A DNA stretch of 64,000 bases from Elusimicrobia bacterium CG_4_9_14_3_um_filter_62_55 (GCA_002790095.1 PFUL01000011.1:1-64000); one strand, 5' to 3'. Shown: positions 8,196-17,402, counted from the stretch's first letter. The notes: generated from the sequence alone by a model not told the origin. Program-made: numbers and translations.

Positions 8196-9108
8196 AACCC
8201 CAGGTCAGGCCGGGCAGGCGCCACAGACGACGGTAGGTCGACTTGAGAAAATAGGAATTCCACGACGGTGCCGCTCCGATGCGCTCTTTGAGCAGCTCTA
8301 AAGGCATCGCCTCGCTTTCGTCCTTAGGCGCCGGCGGCAACTCGGCGGCGAACAGCTTCCAGGCGCCGGGCTTGAGACCGCGGGCCTTGAGGCCGGACTG
8401 GAAGTGGAAGTTGCGAAAGCTCAGGATGCGCAGGCCGACGCGCTCGAGCAGCGCCTCGAGCGCGGTGCGCGGCAGAAAAAACAGGTGCCCTCCGTGCCGC
8501 GTGATGCGCGGTTTTCCGTCGCGCTCGTAGAGGGCTCGGGTCGGGTACAAATCGACGGGACCGTTGGGGAGGGTTAAATGGAGCCGCCCGCCTGGTTTCA
8601 GGCGCTTCGCCGCGGCTTGCAGGGCGCCGAGCGGGTCCGCTTCGTGTTCGAGCACGTTGTTCATGTGCACGTAATCGAGGCTCTCGGGGGGGATCGGGGA
8701 ATGCCCCAGCGATCCGGGATGGATCGCAACGCCGTTAAGTTCGGCGCCGGCCTTTGCCGCGGCGGGCGAGAATTCCACGCCCACGACCTTCCAGTCGCTG
8801 TTGTCTCGGACTCCCTTGAGGAAGGTCCCCAGGGCGCAGCCGACGTCGAGTAAGGTGCCGTAGGGTTTCCACGCGAGAAGGGCGCGGGAAAGGAAGCGTC
8901 CCTTATAATAGTCTTTCCAATATTGTCTGAAAAAATCACCAAAATACGCGTGCGGATAGCAGCGCGCGATTTCCTCGTGAGGGGGCACCGGATCATAGTA
9001 GGCGGCTTTGCAGCGCGGGCAGGCGACGATCGTCATCACCTTTCCCGGATACAACTGCGCCTCGCATAAAAACTTCGGGGATCCTTTGGCGCAGACCAAG
9101 CAGTTCAC
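8167..9108 (-). CDS. Class I SAM-dependent methyltransferase with N-terminal zinc-finger
   Basis: This is a 313-residue protein. An N-terminal CxxC...CxxC pair (NCLVC at the start and ACPRC near residue 30) suggests a small zinc-binding module. A class I methyltransferase domain follows, with the SAM-binding motif LLDVGCALGTFLKG and later LKPGGRLHLTLPNG. This domain arrangement is common in methyltransferases acting on sugars or polyketide-like substrates in cell-surface biosynthesis clusters. The start is GTG, 6 bases after a TAGAAT -10 hexamer. It overlaps the broken CotH gene by 29 bases and heads the minus-strand operon with CotH, VTC and the small membrane protein. The substrate is unknown. 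Confidence 0.8.
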   Translation of the reverse strand: MNCLVCAKGSPKFLCEAQLYPGKVMTIVACPRCKAAYYDPVPPHEEIARCYPHAYFGDFFRQYWKDYYKGRFLSRALLAWKPYGTLLDVGCALGTFLKGVRDNSDWKVVGVEFSPAAAKAGAELNGVAIHPGSLGHSPIPPESLDYVHMNNVLEHEADPLGALQAAAKRLKPGGRLHLTLPNGPVDLYPTRALYERDGKPRITRHGGHLFFLPRTALEALLERVGLRILSFRNFHFQSGLKARGLKPGAWKLFAAELPPAPKDESEAMPLELLKERIGAAPSWNSYFLKSTYRRLWRLPGLTWGYDFEIVVEK

Positions 9109-9114
9109 CCCGGA

Positions 9115-9120
9115 ATTCTA
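9115..9120 (-). promoter_or_regulatory. -10 element (TAGAAT) before the methyltransferase gene
   Basis: TAGAAT lies 6 bases before the GTG start at 9108. It sits inside a perfect 12-bp palindrome (AATTCTAGAATT, 9114-9125) that also presents TAGAAT on the plus strand, toward the divergent gene at 9168. Confidence 0.6.
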
Positions 9121-9153
9121 GAATTTTCTATGGCGCGCCGAGGGGCGCCCTGT

Positions 9154-9159
9154 TACTCT
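9154..9159 (+). promoter_or_regulatory. Possible -10 element (TACTCT) before the kinase-like gene
   Basis: TACTCT lies 8 bases before the ATG at 9168. An AAGGA sequence directly abuts the start codon and is too close to act as a normal ribosome-binding site. Confidence 0.4.
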
Positions 9160-9167
9160 CATAAGGA

Positions 9168-11261
9168 ATGAGACCCCTCGCGCCGCTTCTGCTGCTCCCG
9201 CTTTGGGGCGGGATTGCGTCTTTGGGATACGCCGCCGGATCGACTCGCGTCGCCGTTGAGGGGCGGGTGCCGAGCGGCACGCAGGGAGGGCTCCCCGGTT
9301 CCCCGAGCGCGTCGGGGGGCAGCGCTCTGTCGGGGGCGGGCCCCGCCCCGGCGATGCTCCCGTCGAGTCTTCCGAACCCTATTGATCCGGTCCTCTTGAA
9401 GGACGCCGAGTCGGTCGGCGTCGAACCGCGCGCGCTGGCGCGTTCTCCCGCCGTCGATCCCGCCGCGGCGATGGCGGGTCCCGCCCGCGTCGCGCCGGCG
9501 CTGCTTGTCCCGGCCGCGGAAACGGTGAGGCTTCCTGCTTCGGCGGTGCGTCCGGGATCCGTCGAACCCAGAATCCCCGGCGTTTCCGGTACGCTCGCCG
9601 GGGAAAGGCGAATGAACGGGGCCGACGAAGCGCCGGGCGCCGAGACCTCCGATTCGCCGCAAGCGCTCAAGACGGGCGCGGGGAGCGGGAGCCTTTTATT
9701 CGACGGCGCGCGGAAACTCGGCCGCGGTTTGCTGGGGCCGCTTCGGGGCGCCTTTCATCGGCTGCGAAGAGGGTTTCAAGGCGAGGACAAGGTTCCCGGT
9801 TTTCCCGGAGCGGTCGGTGAGTCGGTTCGCCTCGGCGCGAAGCGCTATCGCTTGGAGAAGGCGTTGCCGGCTCCCGAGGGGCAGGCGCTCTTCATGGATC
9901 GAAGCGCGAGTCACGAGCCGACCTTCCTTCGCTTCTACTCGGCCGAAGAAGCGGGCCGTTACGAACTTCAGCGCCAGGCCCTTTTGGATCTTGCCAAGAC
10001 CGACATTCCTCATGCCCGGTTGGTCGCGGCCCACGACGCCGGCCGCCTGCTCGTCCAGGAAACGTTCGAAGAGAACGAGTCGTTCCGGCTCGTATCCGGC
10101 AAGCCGATGTCCTACGGTCAGCGCAACGCGTTCGGGGACTTGTTCTATAAGCTTGTCGCTCTGGGGAAAACGGTAGACCTTTCTCCTGCGAATCTAAAGT
10201 GGAGCCATTGGCGCGGGCATTGGGCTCTCAAGGACGCGGAATCCTACGAGGACGGCGCGGCCTGGGACGCGCTCGGGCAATGGCTTTTCGACGGACGCGC
10301 CGAGGCGCACGGGGCGGATCCGGTCGAGCTTCTGGCGGGGCTGCGGGGTCGGTTTGGGCCGGACGCCCCCGCCTGGAAGCGGATCGTGGAGGAAGGCCGA
10401 AGCATCTCCGCGGCGAAACGGCTGCTCGACGCGCTGGGCCGTCGCGACGCGGCGCGCGCGCCGCCCCCCTCTCTCTCGTTTAAATCGGCTCGCGCGCCCA
10501 ACGAGTGGCTGCGGGACGCGCTCATCGATGAAAGCGAGATGCGACGGCGATTTGGTTTCTACCCGCTCAAGCAGAAGGGCGTGAATCTTCATTTCGACAA
10601 GGGAAAGCTGAATACGAGCATCATGCAGATCGGATCGGAAGGGTCTCCGTGGGTTCGCAAGATCGCGAGCCAAGAGATCATTCGCAACGAGCTTTTCATG
10701 CGGAAGGTGGTTCATCGCTGGTTCGGGGAATATTTCGACGCGCCGTGGTCGGTGGCGCGCTACAACGGCTACGATTCCTACATGATGATGGAGAAGGTGG
10801 ACGGGAGTCATTGGGGACGCGGACGCATGGGCGTGGAGCAGCGCGTTGCGCTCGCGATCCTGATGAACACCTTCGGGGTCGGCGACGTCAATCTCGGAAA
10901 TATCCTGTCTTCGCGGAGCTCAAAAAAACCGGTATTGATCGACTTCGAGCAGGCGCTGAGCCGCTCCCATCCCGTAACCAACCGGATTCCCGACGAGGGG
11001 ATCTTGACCGAAATGCCGTGGGTGGACGCGCGCGGCCCGGTCGAGTCCGAGGAGTATCAGGCCGGCATCGCTCATTGGCGGGAATTGTTCTCCTCCCCTG
11101 CTGCGAGGGCGGAATTACGGATGATGCTGCGGGAAGTCGGGTTCACCGATCCGGAGACGGCGGCGATGGAGCGCCGCTTCGAAGAGAACGTCCGCAATCT
11201 CCCCTACACGCTGCAGGCGGACGTCGAGTTCGCCAATTACTTCCATCGTGACCGCCGCTGA
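9168..11261 (+). CDS. Secreted protein with two kinase-like regions
   Basis: This is a 697-residue protein with a clear signal peptide (~residues 1-23). An Ala/Pro/Val-rich low-complexity stretch runs to ~170, and two related-looking regions follow. The C-terminal region (~440-690) ends with GVGDVNLGNIL, a short spacer and VLIDFEQAL. That layout matches the catalytic-loop Asp/Asn and the metal-binding Asp of atypical (HipA/PI3K/Fam20-like) kinases. The middle region (~205-400) has a weaker copy, VDLSPANLKW then ALKDAESY, and could be a degenerate kinase domain. If correct, this is a periplasmic or exported kinase. Its 3' end overlaps nth by 14 bases. The fold call rests on motif layout only, so an unrelated fold remains possible. 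Confidence 0.6.
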   Translation: MRPLAPLLLLPLWGGIASLGYAAGSTRVAVEGRVPSGTQGGLPGSPSASGGSALSGAGPAPAMLPSSLPNPIDPVLLKDAESVGVEPRALARSPAVDPAAAMAGPARVAPALLVPAAETVRLPASAVRPGSVEPRIPGVSGTLAGERRMNGADEAPGAETSDSPQALKTGAGSGSLLFDGARKLGRGLLGPLRGAFHRLRRGFQGEDKVPGFPGAVGESVRLGAKRYRLEKALPAPEGQALFMDRSASHEPTFLRFYSAEEAGRYELQRQALLDLAKTDIPHARLVAAHDAGRLLVQETFEENESFRLVSGKPMSYGQRNAFGDLFYKLVALGKTVDLSPANLKWSHWRGHWALKDAESYEDGAAWDALGQWLFDGRAEAHGADPVELLAGLRGRFGPDAPAWKRIVEEGRSISAAKRLLDALGRRDAARAPPPSLSFKSARAPNEWLRDALIDESEMRRRFGFYPLKQKGVNLHFDKGKLNTSIMQIGSEGSPWVRKIASQEIIRNELFMRKVVHRWFGEYFDAPWSVARYNGYDSYMMMEKVDGSHWGRGRMGVEQRVALAILMNTFGVGDVNLGNILSSRSSKKPVLIDFEQALSRSHPVTNRIPDEGILTEMPWVDARGPVESEEYQAGIAHWRELFSSPAARAELRMMLREVGFTDPETAAMERRFEENVRNLPYTLQADVEFANYFHRDRR

Positions 11262-11910
11262 ACTGCCCGCGGCCCTGCGCCTGCTGCGGCGCGAGATCCG
11301 GCGCTGGAAAGAACCGGCCGTCGGCGTCGTGCAGCACGCCACCCGCAAGCCCGATCCGTTCCTGATCCTCCTTTCGACGGTGATCAGTCTGCGCACGAAG
11401 GACGCGGTGACGGGCGCCGCGTCCGAGCGCCTCTTCGCGCTCGCCCGGTCTCCCGAGGCCCTGGCCGCCAGGACGGAATCGGAAATCGCGAGGGCGATTT
11501 ATCCGGCGAGTTTCTACCGGGTGAAAGCCCGGACACTGAAGGGAATCGCCCGGGACCTGCTTGACCGTTTCAACGGTAAAACGCCCGGCACGCTCGATGA
11601 ATTGCTGACGCTCAAGGGAGTCGGCCGGAAAACGGCGAATCTCGTGGTGACCCTCGGCTTCAATAAACCGGGAATTTGCGTCGATATCCACGTGCATCGG
11701 ATTTCCAACCGATGGGGATACATACGAACGAAAACCCCGGAAGAGAGCGAGTCGGCCCTGCGCAAAAAGCTTCCGAAGCGGTATTGGATCGAATACAACG
11801 ATCTTCTCGTTCCGTTCGGACAGAACCTGTGCGCGCCGGTTTCTCCGCGCTGTTCGCAATGCAAGTTGACGCGATTTTGCGACCGGGTCGGTGTGGTCAA
11901 AAGCCGTTAG
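11248..11910 (+). CDS. nth: Endonuclease III (DNA glycosylase/AP lyase)
   Basis: This is a 220-residue base-excision repair enzyme that removes oxidised pyrimidines and cleaves the abasic site. The helix-hairpin-helix LKGVGRKTANLVV contains the catalytic Lys. The catalytic Asp is in VDIHVHRISNR. The 4Fe-4S cluster loop is complete at the C-terminus with C-x6-C-x2-C-x5-C spacing. The length is normal for the family. The start lies 14 bases inside the preceding kinase-like gene. No functional link with that neighbour is evident, so coupling probably reflects genome compaction. Confidence 0.95.
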   Translation: MTAAELPAALRLLRREIRRWKEPAVGVVQHATRKPDPFLILLSTVISLRTKDAVTGAASERLFALARSPEALAARTESEIARAIYPASFYRVKARTLKGIARDLLDRFNGKTPGTLDELLTLKGVGRKTANLVVTLGFNKPGICVDIHVHRISNRWGYIRTKTPEESESALRKKLPKRYWIEYNDLLVPFGQNLCAPVSPRCSQCKLTRFCDRVGVVKSR

Positions 11911-11914
11911 TTGG

Positions 11915-11920
11915 TACAGT
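11915..11920 (+). promoter_or_regulatory. -10 element (TACAGT) before the ceramidase-like gene
   Basis: TACAGT lies 6 bases before the ATG at 11927, immediately after the nth stop codon. The interval AGGGGG could serve as a weak ribosome-binding site but is too close to the ATG. Confidence 0.5.
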
Positions 11921-11926
11921 AGGGGG

Positions 11927-13296
11927 ATGCGGGCTCTGGCGCTTCTATTTTTCATTTCCCTCCCGGCCGAGGCGGGTTATTTCGCCGCCGCGGGGAAGAC
12001 GGACATCACGCCCGATCCGTCGGTGGAAAGCGTCTACCTCGCCGGCTACGGGGCCTGGTCGTTTCCGACGGGACTTCCACGGCGGCTCTCGTCTCGCTGG
12101 ATTTGATCGGTCTCTACCGCAACGATGTGCTCGATCTTCGTTCCCGCACGACGATTCCGGTTTTCGTGACCGCGACGCACACCCATTCGGGACCGGACAC
12201 GCTCGGCCTATGGGGGCCGATTCTCGGCATGTCGGGCGTGCGGAGCGCGTACCAGGAACGCGTAAAGGCTTCGGTGGCGGCGCTGATCGCCGAACTCAAC
12301 GGGAAGCTCGACCCCGCCGAACTCTTCGCCGCGCGAGAGAGCGTGGACCCGAGCCGTCTGTGCCGGGATCGCCGCGACCCCGCCGCCTTCGATCCGGATC
12401 TCGACGTGCTGTCGGTCCGCCGCGGCAACGGACAAACGATCGCGACGGGCGTGCGATTTTCCTGCCACGCGACGGCTCTCGGACGGACGCGGGAGAGAAT
12501 CAGCGCGGACTACCCGGGGGCACTCTGTTCCGTAATCGAGAAGGCGAAGGGAGGGACCTGCCTGTTCTTCCCCGGTTCGATCGGTGGGCATATCGTCCCG
12601 GCCGTGGAAATCGGAGCGACGCTGGAAGAGCAGGATCGCGCGATGGAAGATTTGGGAGCCGCGCTGGCATCGACGGCGCTGGGAGCCCGGTACCGGCCCC
12701 TGTCGCCGGGAAGCATCGCTTTCTCGAGCGCGGTCGTGTCGCTTCCGGTCGAAAACTCGCGCTACCTGACCTTCCTTCCGAGCTTGGCGTTCGGCCATCG
12801 ACTGTTCGATTCCGCCGGCGTGGAATTGCCGTTCTGGAAGCGCTGGTGGATTCCGCTGAGGCACGCGATTTTTTTCCCGCTTCCCGCCGCGCTTCGCCCT
12901 TGGGTAGAGACCGAGGTCTCGCGGGCGGATCTCGGGCCGTTGAAAATCCTCGGCATCCCTGGGGAATCTTTTCCTGAACAGGCGATCGGCGGATACGGCG
13001 GAGAACATCGCTACGCTCAGGCGTTGATCGCGCCCGACAGCGAGAACCCGCCGGTTCTCGAGCGCGCACCGAAGCCGCCGTACTTGCGTGAGTTGCTCTC
13101 GGCCGAGTACGCGTGGATCGTCAATCTCGCGAACGATGAAATCGGCTACACGATTCCCGCGTACGACTTTCAGGCGGCCGAAACCAGGACGATGCGTCCG
13201 CGTCCGAAGGGGACGCATTATGGGGAAACCAATTCGATCGGTCCGTCGGCGACCGAGATCGTGATGGACGCCGCCCGGGAGCTCGCCTCTCGGTGA
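11927..13296 (+). pseudogene. Neutral ceramidase-like secreted hydrolase, frameshifted
   Basis: The first ~40 codons encode a signal peptide and AAAGKTDITPDPSVE, a start typical of neutral/alkaline ceramidase-like hydrolases. The frame is lost around 12050, just after YLAGYGA. The +2 frame then continues VVSDGTSTAALVSLDLIGLY and THTHSGPDTLG, ending normally at 13296. Family members normally have some 15-20 residues (a Gly-Arg-rich stretch and an HDP-like motif) between these two segments, so about 50 bases plus a frame change appear to be missing. The downstream part alone could start at the TTG at 12103 but would lack the signal peptide. Members cleave N-acyl bonds of ceramides or act on other small amides. 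An assembly error is possible. Confidence 0.65.
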
Positions 13297-15413
13297 AAGG
13301 GTTTATGCTGACCGCCCTGCTCGCCTCCGGCGCGTCGGCGGCCCCGATGCGAGGCGTCCTCGAAGGATTTTACGGGCGGCCTTGGAGTTGGAGCGCGCGG
13401 CGATCGATGGTCGCCTGGATGTCTTCTGCGGGCTTCGACTTGTTCGTGCTCGCCCCCAAAGACGAGGCAGAGAACCGTCTCGCGTGGCGCGATCCGCTCA
13501 AACGCGAATATCTGGAAGGACTCTTGGGACTGCTCCGAGAGGCGGATCGTTTCGGCGTCTCCGTGGCGTGGGGACTGCAGCCGATCGGCGTTGATTTCGA
13601 TGATCCCGAAGAGGTTCGCGCCGCCGCTGATAAGATTCGGTCCGTCGCGACTCTCGGCGTCGGTGAAATTCTACTGGCGTTCGACGATTTGGAGCCGGAC
13701 TCCCGTCATTTTTCGTTCGCCAACCGCGTGCGCGAACGCCTGCGTGAGGGTTCGGGTTCTCTGCCTCGGCTGACCTTCGTCCCCGCTGTTTACTGGGGGC
13801 GGGGGGAGGATCATCCGTACCTGAAAAAAATAAGACGGTCGCTGCACCGAGAATTTCGCGTTGCGTGGACGGGTCCGAGTATTCTTTCGAGTTCGATCCG
13901 AGCCGAGGATGCGGCGGCCTTCGCCCGCGCGGTCGGACATCCCTTGGTGATGGGCGACAACTATCCCGTGCAGGACAGATTGGTGGACGCGGGACGGCTG
14001 TTTTTGGGGCCGGTCGGGGGGCGCGAAGCCGGAGCGGTAGAGTTCCATGAGGCCTGGGTCGCGAACGGCTCGCCGCTGGCCGAGACTTCGAAATTCGGGT
14101 TGTACACGACGGCTGATTTCTTGAGCGACCCTGTGCGCTACGAACGCTGCGCATCGATGCGGCGAGCGGCGCATTCCCCCGGGGGTCTCGGCGCGTCGCC
14201 GGGTTTGCGGATGTTCGTTTGGGAAAATGCGTCTTCGTGGCTGGACGCCGGTGCGGATCCCGGCTGCGGCGGGCGCTTGGCGGACGCGCTGCGCGCGTAC
14301 CGCCCGGGGAACGGGCGAAACGAGGCGCTGGCAAAGCTCCAAGAGGTCTCGCGTTCCGCCACGCGTCTGGTCCGCGACCTGCGGTTTCAGCCCGATCTGC
14401 GGCGGGAACTCGAACCGTGGACGCGTAAGTTGGCCGACGAGACGCAAGCCGCCGCCGCCGCGCTGGAGCTGTCGGGCGGGGGGCTTTCGGAACGCAGGGA
14501 AGCTCTGCTCAAGCGTTTGCTGAAGACTTCGAAGGGGGCCGCGGAGAGAAACCCCGCGATCGTTTCCAACCAGGAGATCACGCGATTTTTAAACCGCCTT
14601 GAGGCGTTCGGACGGGGAGAACCCTGGAGTGATCCCGTTCCGTTGAACGAGCGTCTGCGGCAATTCGCCCGGAAAGAGATCGGCCCGGCGCCTGTATCGG
14701 CGGCGTTGACCCGGTACGAGGAACTGCCGCATGAGGAATTGGTTCCTTGGCTCGAAGCCTTCTCGATGAGCGCTCGCCGCGCCCGGAAACGCTGGGACGG
14801 CGGCTCCGGACTTCCGGAGACGCTTTGGCGCTGGAAGGTCCGCCTACGGTTTCTTCCTCTGCTCGCCGCGCGGTCCTTAATGGAAGAATTTTTCTCCTCA
14901 GAAGAACGCGGATGGGGGGCGCGGGAGCATCGCGCGCGGGTCCCGTTCGCTCTTAAGGCCTGGCTTTTGTGGCGCTCGTGGACCGTTCCGGAATCGTTTT
15001 CGGCACGGTTATGGAACGCTCTCGAAAATTATCGCCGGACTCGAGACGCGTCGAAGCTCAAGCGATTGTTCAACGAATTGGCCGTGTTCCCGGAGGAGAT
15101 GCGCGAGCGATTCGGGTCCCGCATACCGGTCGAAGTTCTGCCGTGGATCGACCGCGTCGGCGATTACGGCCGCTTAGGGCTACGGGCCATCCGGCTGTCG
15201 GCGTTGGCCCGTCAGGGAATTACGATTCACGGCGCGGAGAGAGAAGATTGGGAGCGTCTGCGCTGGCGGATCGCTTCCGGCAACGGGCTCGAGCTCGCCC
15301 TCGAAACCAAACTTCATCTCGACGCCTTCGGCCGCTGGGCGCTGCTTCCCGCGCTCAGGCGTCCGAAAGAACTCGATCTCGCGCTCCCCGCGAACGCGGC
15401 GGAAGTTCTCTAG
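13293..15413 (+). CDS. GH84-family beta-N-acetylglucosaminidase (O-GlcNAcase/hyaluronidase-like), secreted
   Basis: This is a 706-residue protein with a short signal peptide (~16 residues). The mature N-terminus GVLEGFYGRPWSW matches the first strand of GH84 enzymes. The catalytic acid pair is visible at about D131-D132 in ILLAFDDLEPD, as expected for the substrate-assisted mechanism. The GH84 barrel covers roughly residues 18-300. The remaining ~400 residues are a helical region of unknown role. GH84 enzymes remove beta-linked GlcNAc from glycans or glycoproteins. The GTG start overlaps the ceramidase-like stop in GTGA, so the two secreted hydrolases were co-expressed. The natural substrate is unknown. 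Confidence 0.82.
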   Translation: MKGFMLTALLASGASAAPMRGVLEGFYGRPWSWSARRSMVAWMSSAGFDLFVLAPKDEAENRLAWRDPLKREYLEGLLGLLREADRFGVSVAWGLQPIGVDFDDPEEVRAAADKIRSVATLGVGEILLAFDDLEPDSRHFSFANRVRERLREGSGSLPRLTFVPAVYWGRGEDHPYLKKIRRSLHREFRVAWTGPSILSSSIRAEDAAAFARAVGHPLVMGDNYPVQDRLVDAGRLFLGPVGGREAGAVEFHEAWVANGSPLAETSKFGLYTTADFLSDPVRYERCASMRRAAHSPGGLGASPGLRMFVWENASSWLDAGADPGCGGRLADALRAYRPGNGRNEALAKLQEVSRSATRLVRDLRFQPDLRRELEPWTRKLADETQAAAAALELSGGGLSERREALLKRLLKTSKGAAERNPAIVSNQEITRFLNRLEAFGRGEPWSDPVPLNERLRQFARKEIGPAPVSAALTRYEELPHEELVPWLEAFSMSARRARKRWDGGSGLPETLWRWKVRLRFLPLLAARSLMEEFFSSEERGWGAREHRARVPFALKAWLLWRSWTVPESFSARLWNALENYRRTRDASKLKRLFNELAVFPEEMRERFGSRIPVEVLPWIDRVGDYGRLGLRAIRLSALARQGITIHGAEREDWERLRWRIASGNGLELALETKLHLDAFGRWALLPALRRPKELDLALPANAAEVL

Positions 15414-15417
15414 CGCC

Positions 15418-16200
15418 TCAGGCTAAATTCGGGACGCCGACGATGCTGTAGCCGGCGTCGACGTAGATGGTTTGGCCGGTGATCATTCGCGAGTCGTCCG
15501 AGGCGAGAAAGGCCGCCGTGGTGGCGACGTCTTGCTGGGTGACGTTTTCGCGAAGCGGCGCGACCGACTTATTGTAGTCCAGCATCAGTTCGAAGTCGGG
15601 GATGCCGGAGGCGGCGAGGGTATTGATCGGTCCGGCCGAGATCGCGTTGACGCGGATCTTTTGGGGTCCGAGATCGGACGCGAGTTCTCGGACATAGGCT
15701 TCCAGCGTCGCCTTCGCGACGCCCATCAACTTGTAGTTCTGGCAGACGCGTACACCGCCCAAATAGGACAGCGCCATCGCGGAGCCGCCGTTGGGCATGC
15801 GGTCCTTGGCCTTGTTCATCACCTTCGTCAGGGAATGCGCGGAAATCTGCAAAGCCATCGAGAAATCGTCCTGAGTCGTTTCGACGATGCGTCCTTGAAA
15901 CGCGGTGGCGGGCGCGAACGCGATCGCATGGACCACCGTGTCGATGGGAACCTTTACCTCGTTGAAGAAGGAATCCAGTTCTTCGTCCTTCATGATGTCG
16001 CAGCGGTGAAAACCCAAGAGATTGGGCAAAGTGGGGGCGAGGTCCTTGATCCGGCTGTGGTAGCGGAACTGATATCCGATCAGAATATTCGCGCCGCGCT
16101 TGGAGAGTTCTTGGGCGATCGCCCAGGCGATCGAGGTGTCGCTCGCCACGCCAAGCACTAAGGCCGTCTTCCCCTTAAGGGGGGTTCCCGCGTCGCTCAT
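15418..16200 (-). CDS. fabI: Enoyl-[acyl-carrier-protein] reductase (NADH), FabI
   Basis: This is a 260-residue short-chain dehydrogenase-fold enzyme that reduces trans-2-enoyl-ACP in the last step of each fatty-acid elongation cycle. The FabI-type cofactor motif is GVASDTSIAWAIA. The active-site pair lies in SYLGGVRVCQNYKLMGVAKA, where the spacing Tyr-x6-Lys distinguishes FabI from other SDRs. I used the ATG at 16200, which overlaps the FIST gene stop in ATGA, rather than the longer frame. It is the last gene of the minus-strand cNMP/AI-2E/FIST/fabI run. It is a triclosan-type target in other bacteria. Confidence 0.95.
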   Translation of the reverse strand: MSDAGTPLKGKTALVLGVASDTSIAWAIAQELSKRGANILIGYQFRYHSRIKDLAPTLPNLLGFHRCDIMKDEELDSFFNEVKVPIDTVVHAIAFAPATAFQGRIVETTQDDFSMALQISAHSLTKVMNKAKDRMPNGGSAMALSYLGGVRVCQNYKLMGVAKATLEAYVRELASDLGPQKIRVNAISAGPINTLAASGIPDFELMLDYNKSVAPLRENVTQQDVATTAAFLASDDSRMITGQTIYVDAGYSIVGVPNLA

Positions 16201-17396
16201 GATTTCGTCTCCATCGGGCGGAATATCCCGAAGCACGACGTGAAGCCGTGCAAATAGGTGCTGCCGTCCACCGGTCCGATCTCCCCGTTGCAGAAGAAGC
16301 CGCCGACCGGTACGGCGCCGAACTCTTCAAGAAACATTTCCGTGTCGTGGTTCGGTTCACGGTACAGGTTTTCGCCGCGCCCTAGACAGGAGAACAGAAG
16401 CGCCCCCTGAGGGCGTCCGGGTTGGTGTTTTTTCCGGTAGCGCGTCAGGCGTTCTTTGAGGTCGTCCGCGGAGGTCTTGCGGTCGCGCAAATGAAATTGA
16501 ACCGTTTGTCCCGGCCGGACGTACGCGCCCACGGCCAGGATCCCGTTTTTGGGATCGAGTCCCACTAAGTTGCGAATCAGGTAGTCGCGTTTCGATTCTC
16601 CCGATTTCGTCGCGTCGTTGACCACGCCGATAAACAGGGAAGTCCTCGCCAATTCCTGATCTTCGGGCGGGAGGTTTTCGATCAATCCCTCGAGTACGTC
16701 GAGGGTGCGTTTCTCGTCCAGTTCGATCAGGAGATTGCGTTCGCACTTGGTGATCTGAAGCGGGTCGCCGATAGGGCGGCAGCCCTGCGCGACGATCGGA
16801 TCTACCACGATGTTTCCGGTGAGGGCGACGCCGACCCCGCCCCGATCGTATCGGCGCAGACCGCAGAAGAGGGCGTTTCCACCCGGCTGCATCATGCCGC
16901 TGGCCAATCCGCCGACCTTAACCGCGCCCGGGTAGGCGAAATCCAGTCCTTGCGCCAGTTCCTCGGCGTTAACGCTGAACGGATCGGTCAGAATGACGAA
17001 GGAAGGAATCGAGTCCGCGGAGGTCACCGGGACTCCCGTCCATTCCCGCCAGGCCTTGGGCGGCGCGTCCGGGTCCGGCATCGTTTCCTGGGTCACGTGA
17101 AACGTTTTCACCTCAACTCCCGGAAGCCAAGCCGCGATCAGGCCCAGCGCGCGGCGGTGTTCGATCTCCCGGCCTCCTCCGATGATCCCTCCGCCGGAGC
17201 ACCCGACGACGTTTTTCGCGCCGATCGCCTTTTTCAGAAGCTCGGGCATCCGGTCGTAGTGTTCGGCGTGATGCGGACTCGGGAAGGCGAACAGCAGGTC
17301 CGGCGGCCCTCCGGATCCGTCCCGAAGCTTCGCCGCGCATTCCTCGAGGGCTTTGTGAAAGTCGCCCTTTTCCGATAGGGCCGAGACCCAGCGCAT
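16197..17396 (-). CDS. FIST-domain sensory protein
   Basis: This is a 399-residue soluble protein with FIST_N (~residues 30-200, including VVGCSGGGIIGGG) followed by FIST_C (~210-390, ending in FFCNGEIGPVDG ... GFTSCFGIFRP). FIST domains are thought to bind small ligands, perhaps amino acids, and often occur with signalling domains. Here the protein consists of FIST domains only. It has its own -10 hexamer, TAGAAT, 6 bases before the ATG, and its stop overlaps fabI. Upstream on the same strand lies an AI-2E-family exporter gene. The ligand and output are unknown. Confidence 0.85.
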   Translation of the reverse strand: MRWVSALSEKGDFHKALEECAAKLRDGSGGPPDLLFAFPSPHHAEHYDRMPELLKKAIGAKNVVGCSGGGIIGGGREIEHRRALGLIAAWLPGVEVKTFHVTQETMPDPDAPPKAWREWTGVPVTSADSIPSFVILTDPFSVNAEELAQGLDFAYPGAVKVGGLASGMMQPGGNALFCGLRRYDRGGVGVALTGNIVVDPIVAQGCRPIGDPLQITKCERNLLIELDEKRTLDVLEGLIENLPPEDQELARTSLFIGVVNDATKSGESKRDYLIRNLVGLDPKNGILAVGAYVRPGQTVQFHLRDRKTSADDLKERLTRYRKKHQPGRPQGALLFSCLGRGENLYREPNHDTEMFLEEFGAVPVGGFFCNGEIGPVDGSTYLHGFTSCFGIFRPMETKS

Positions 17397-17402
17397 CCGC
17401 CG

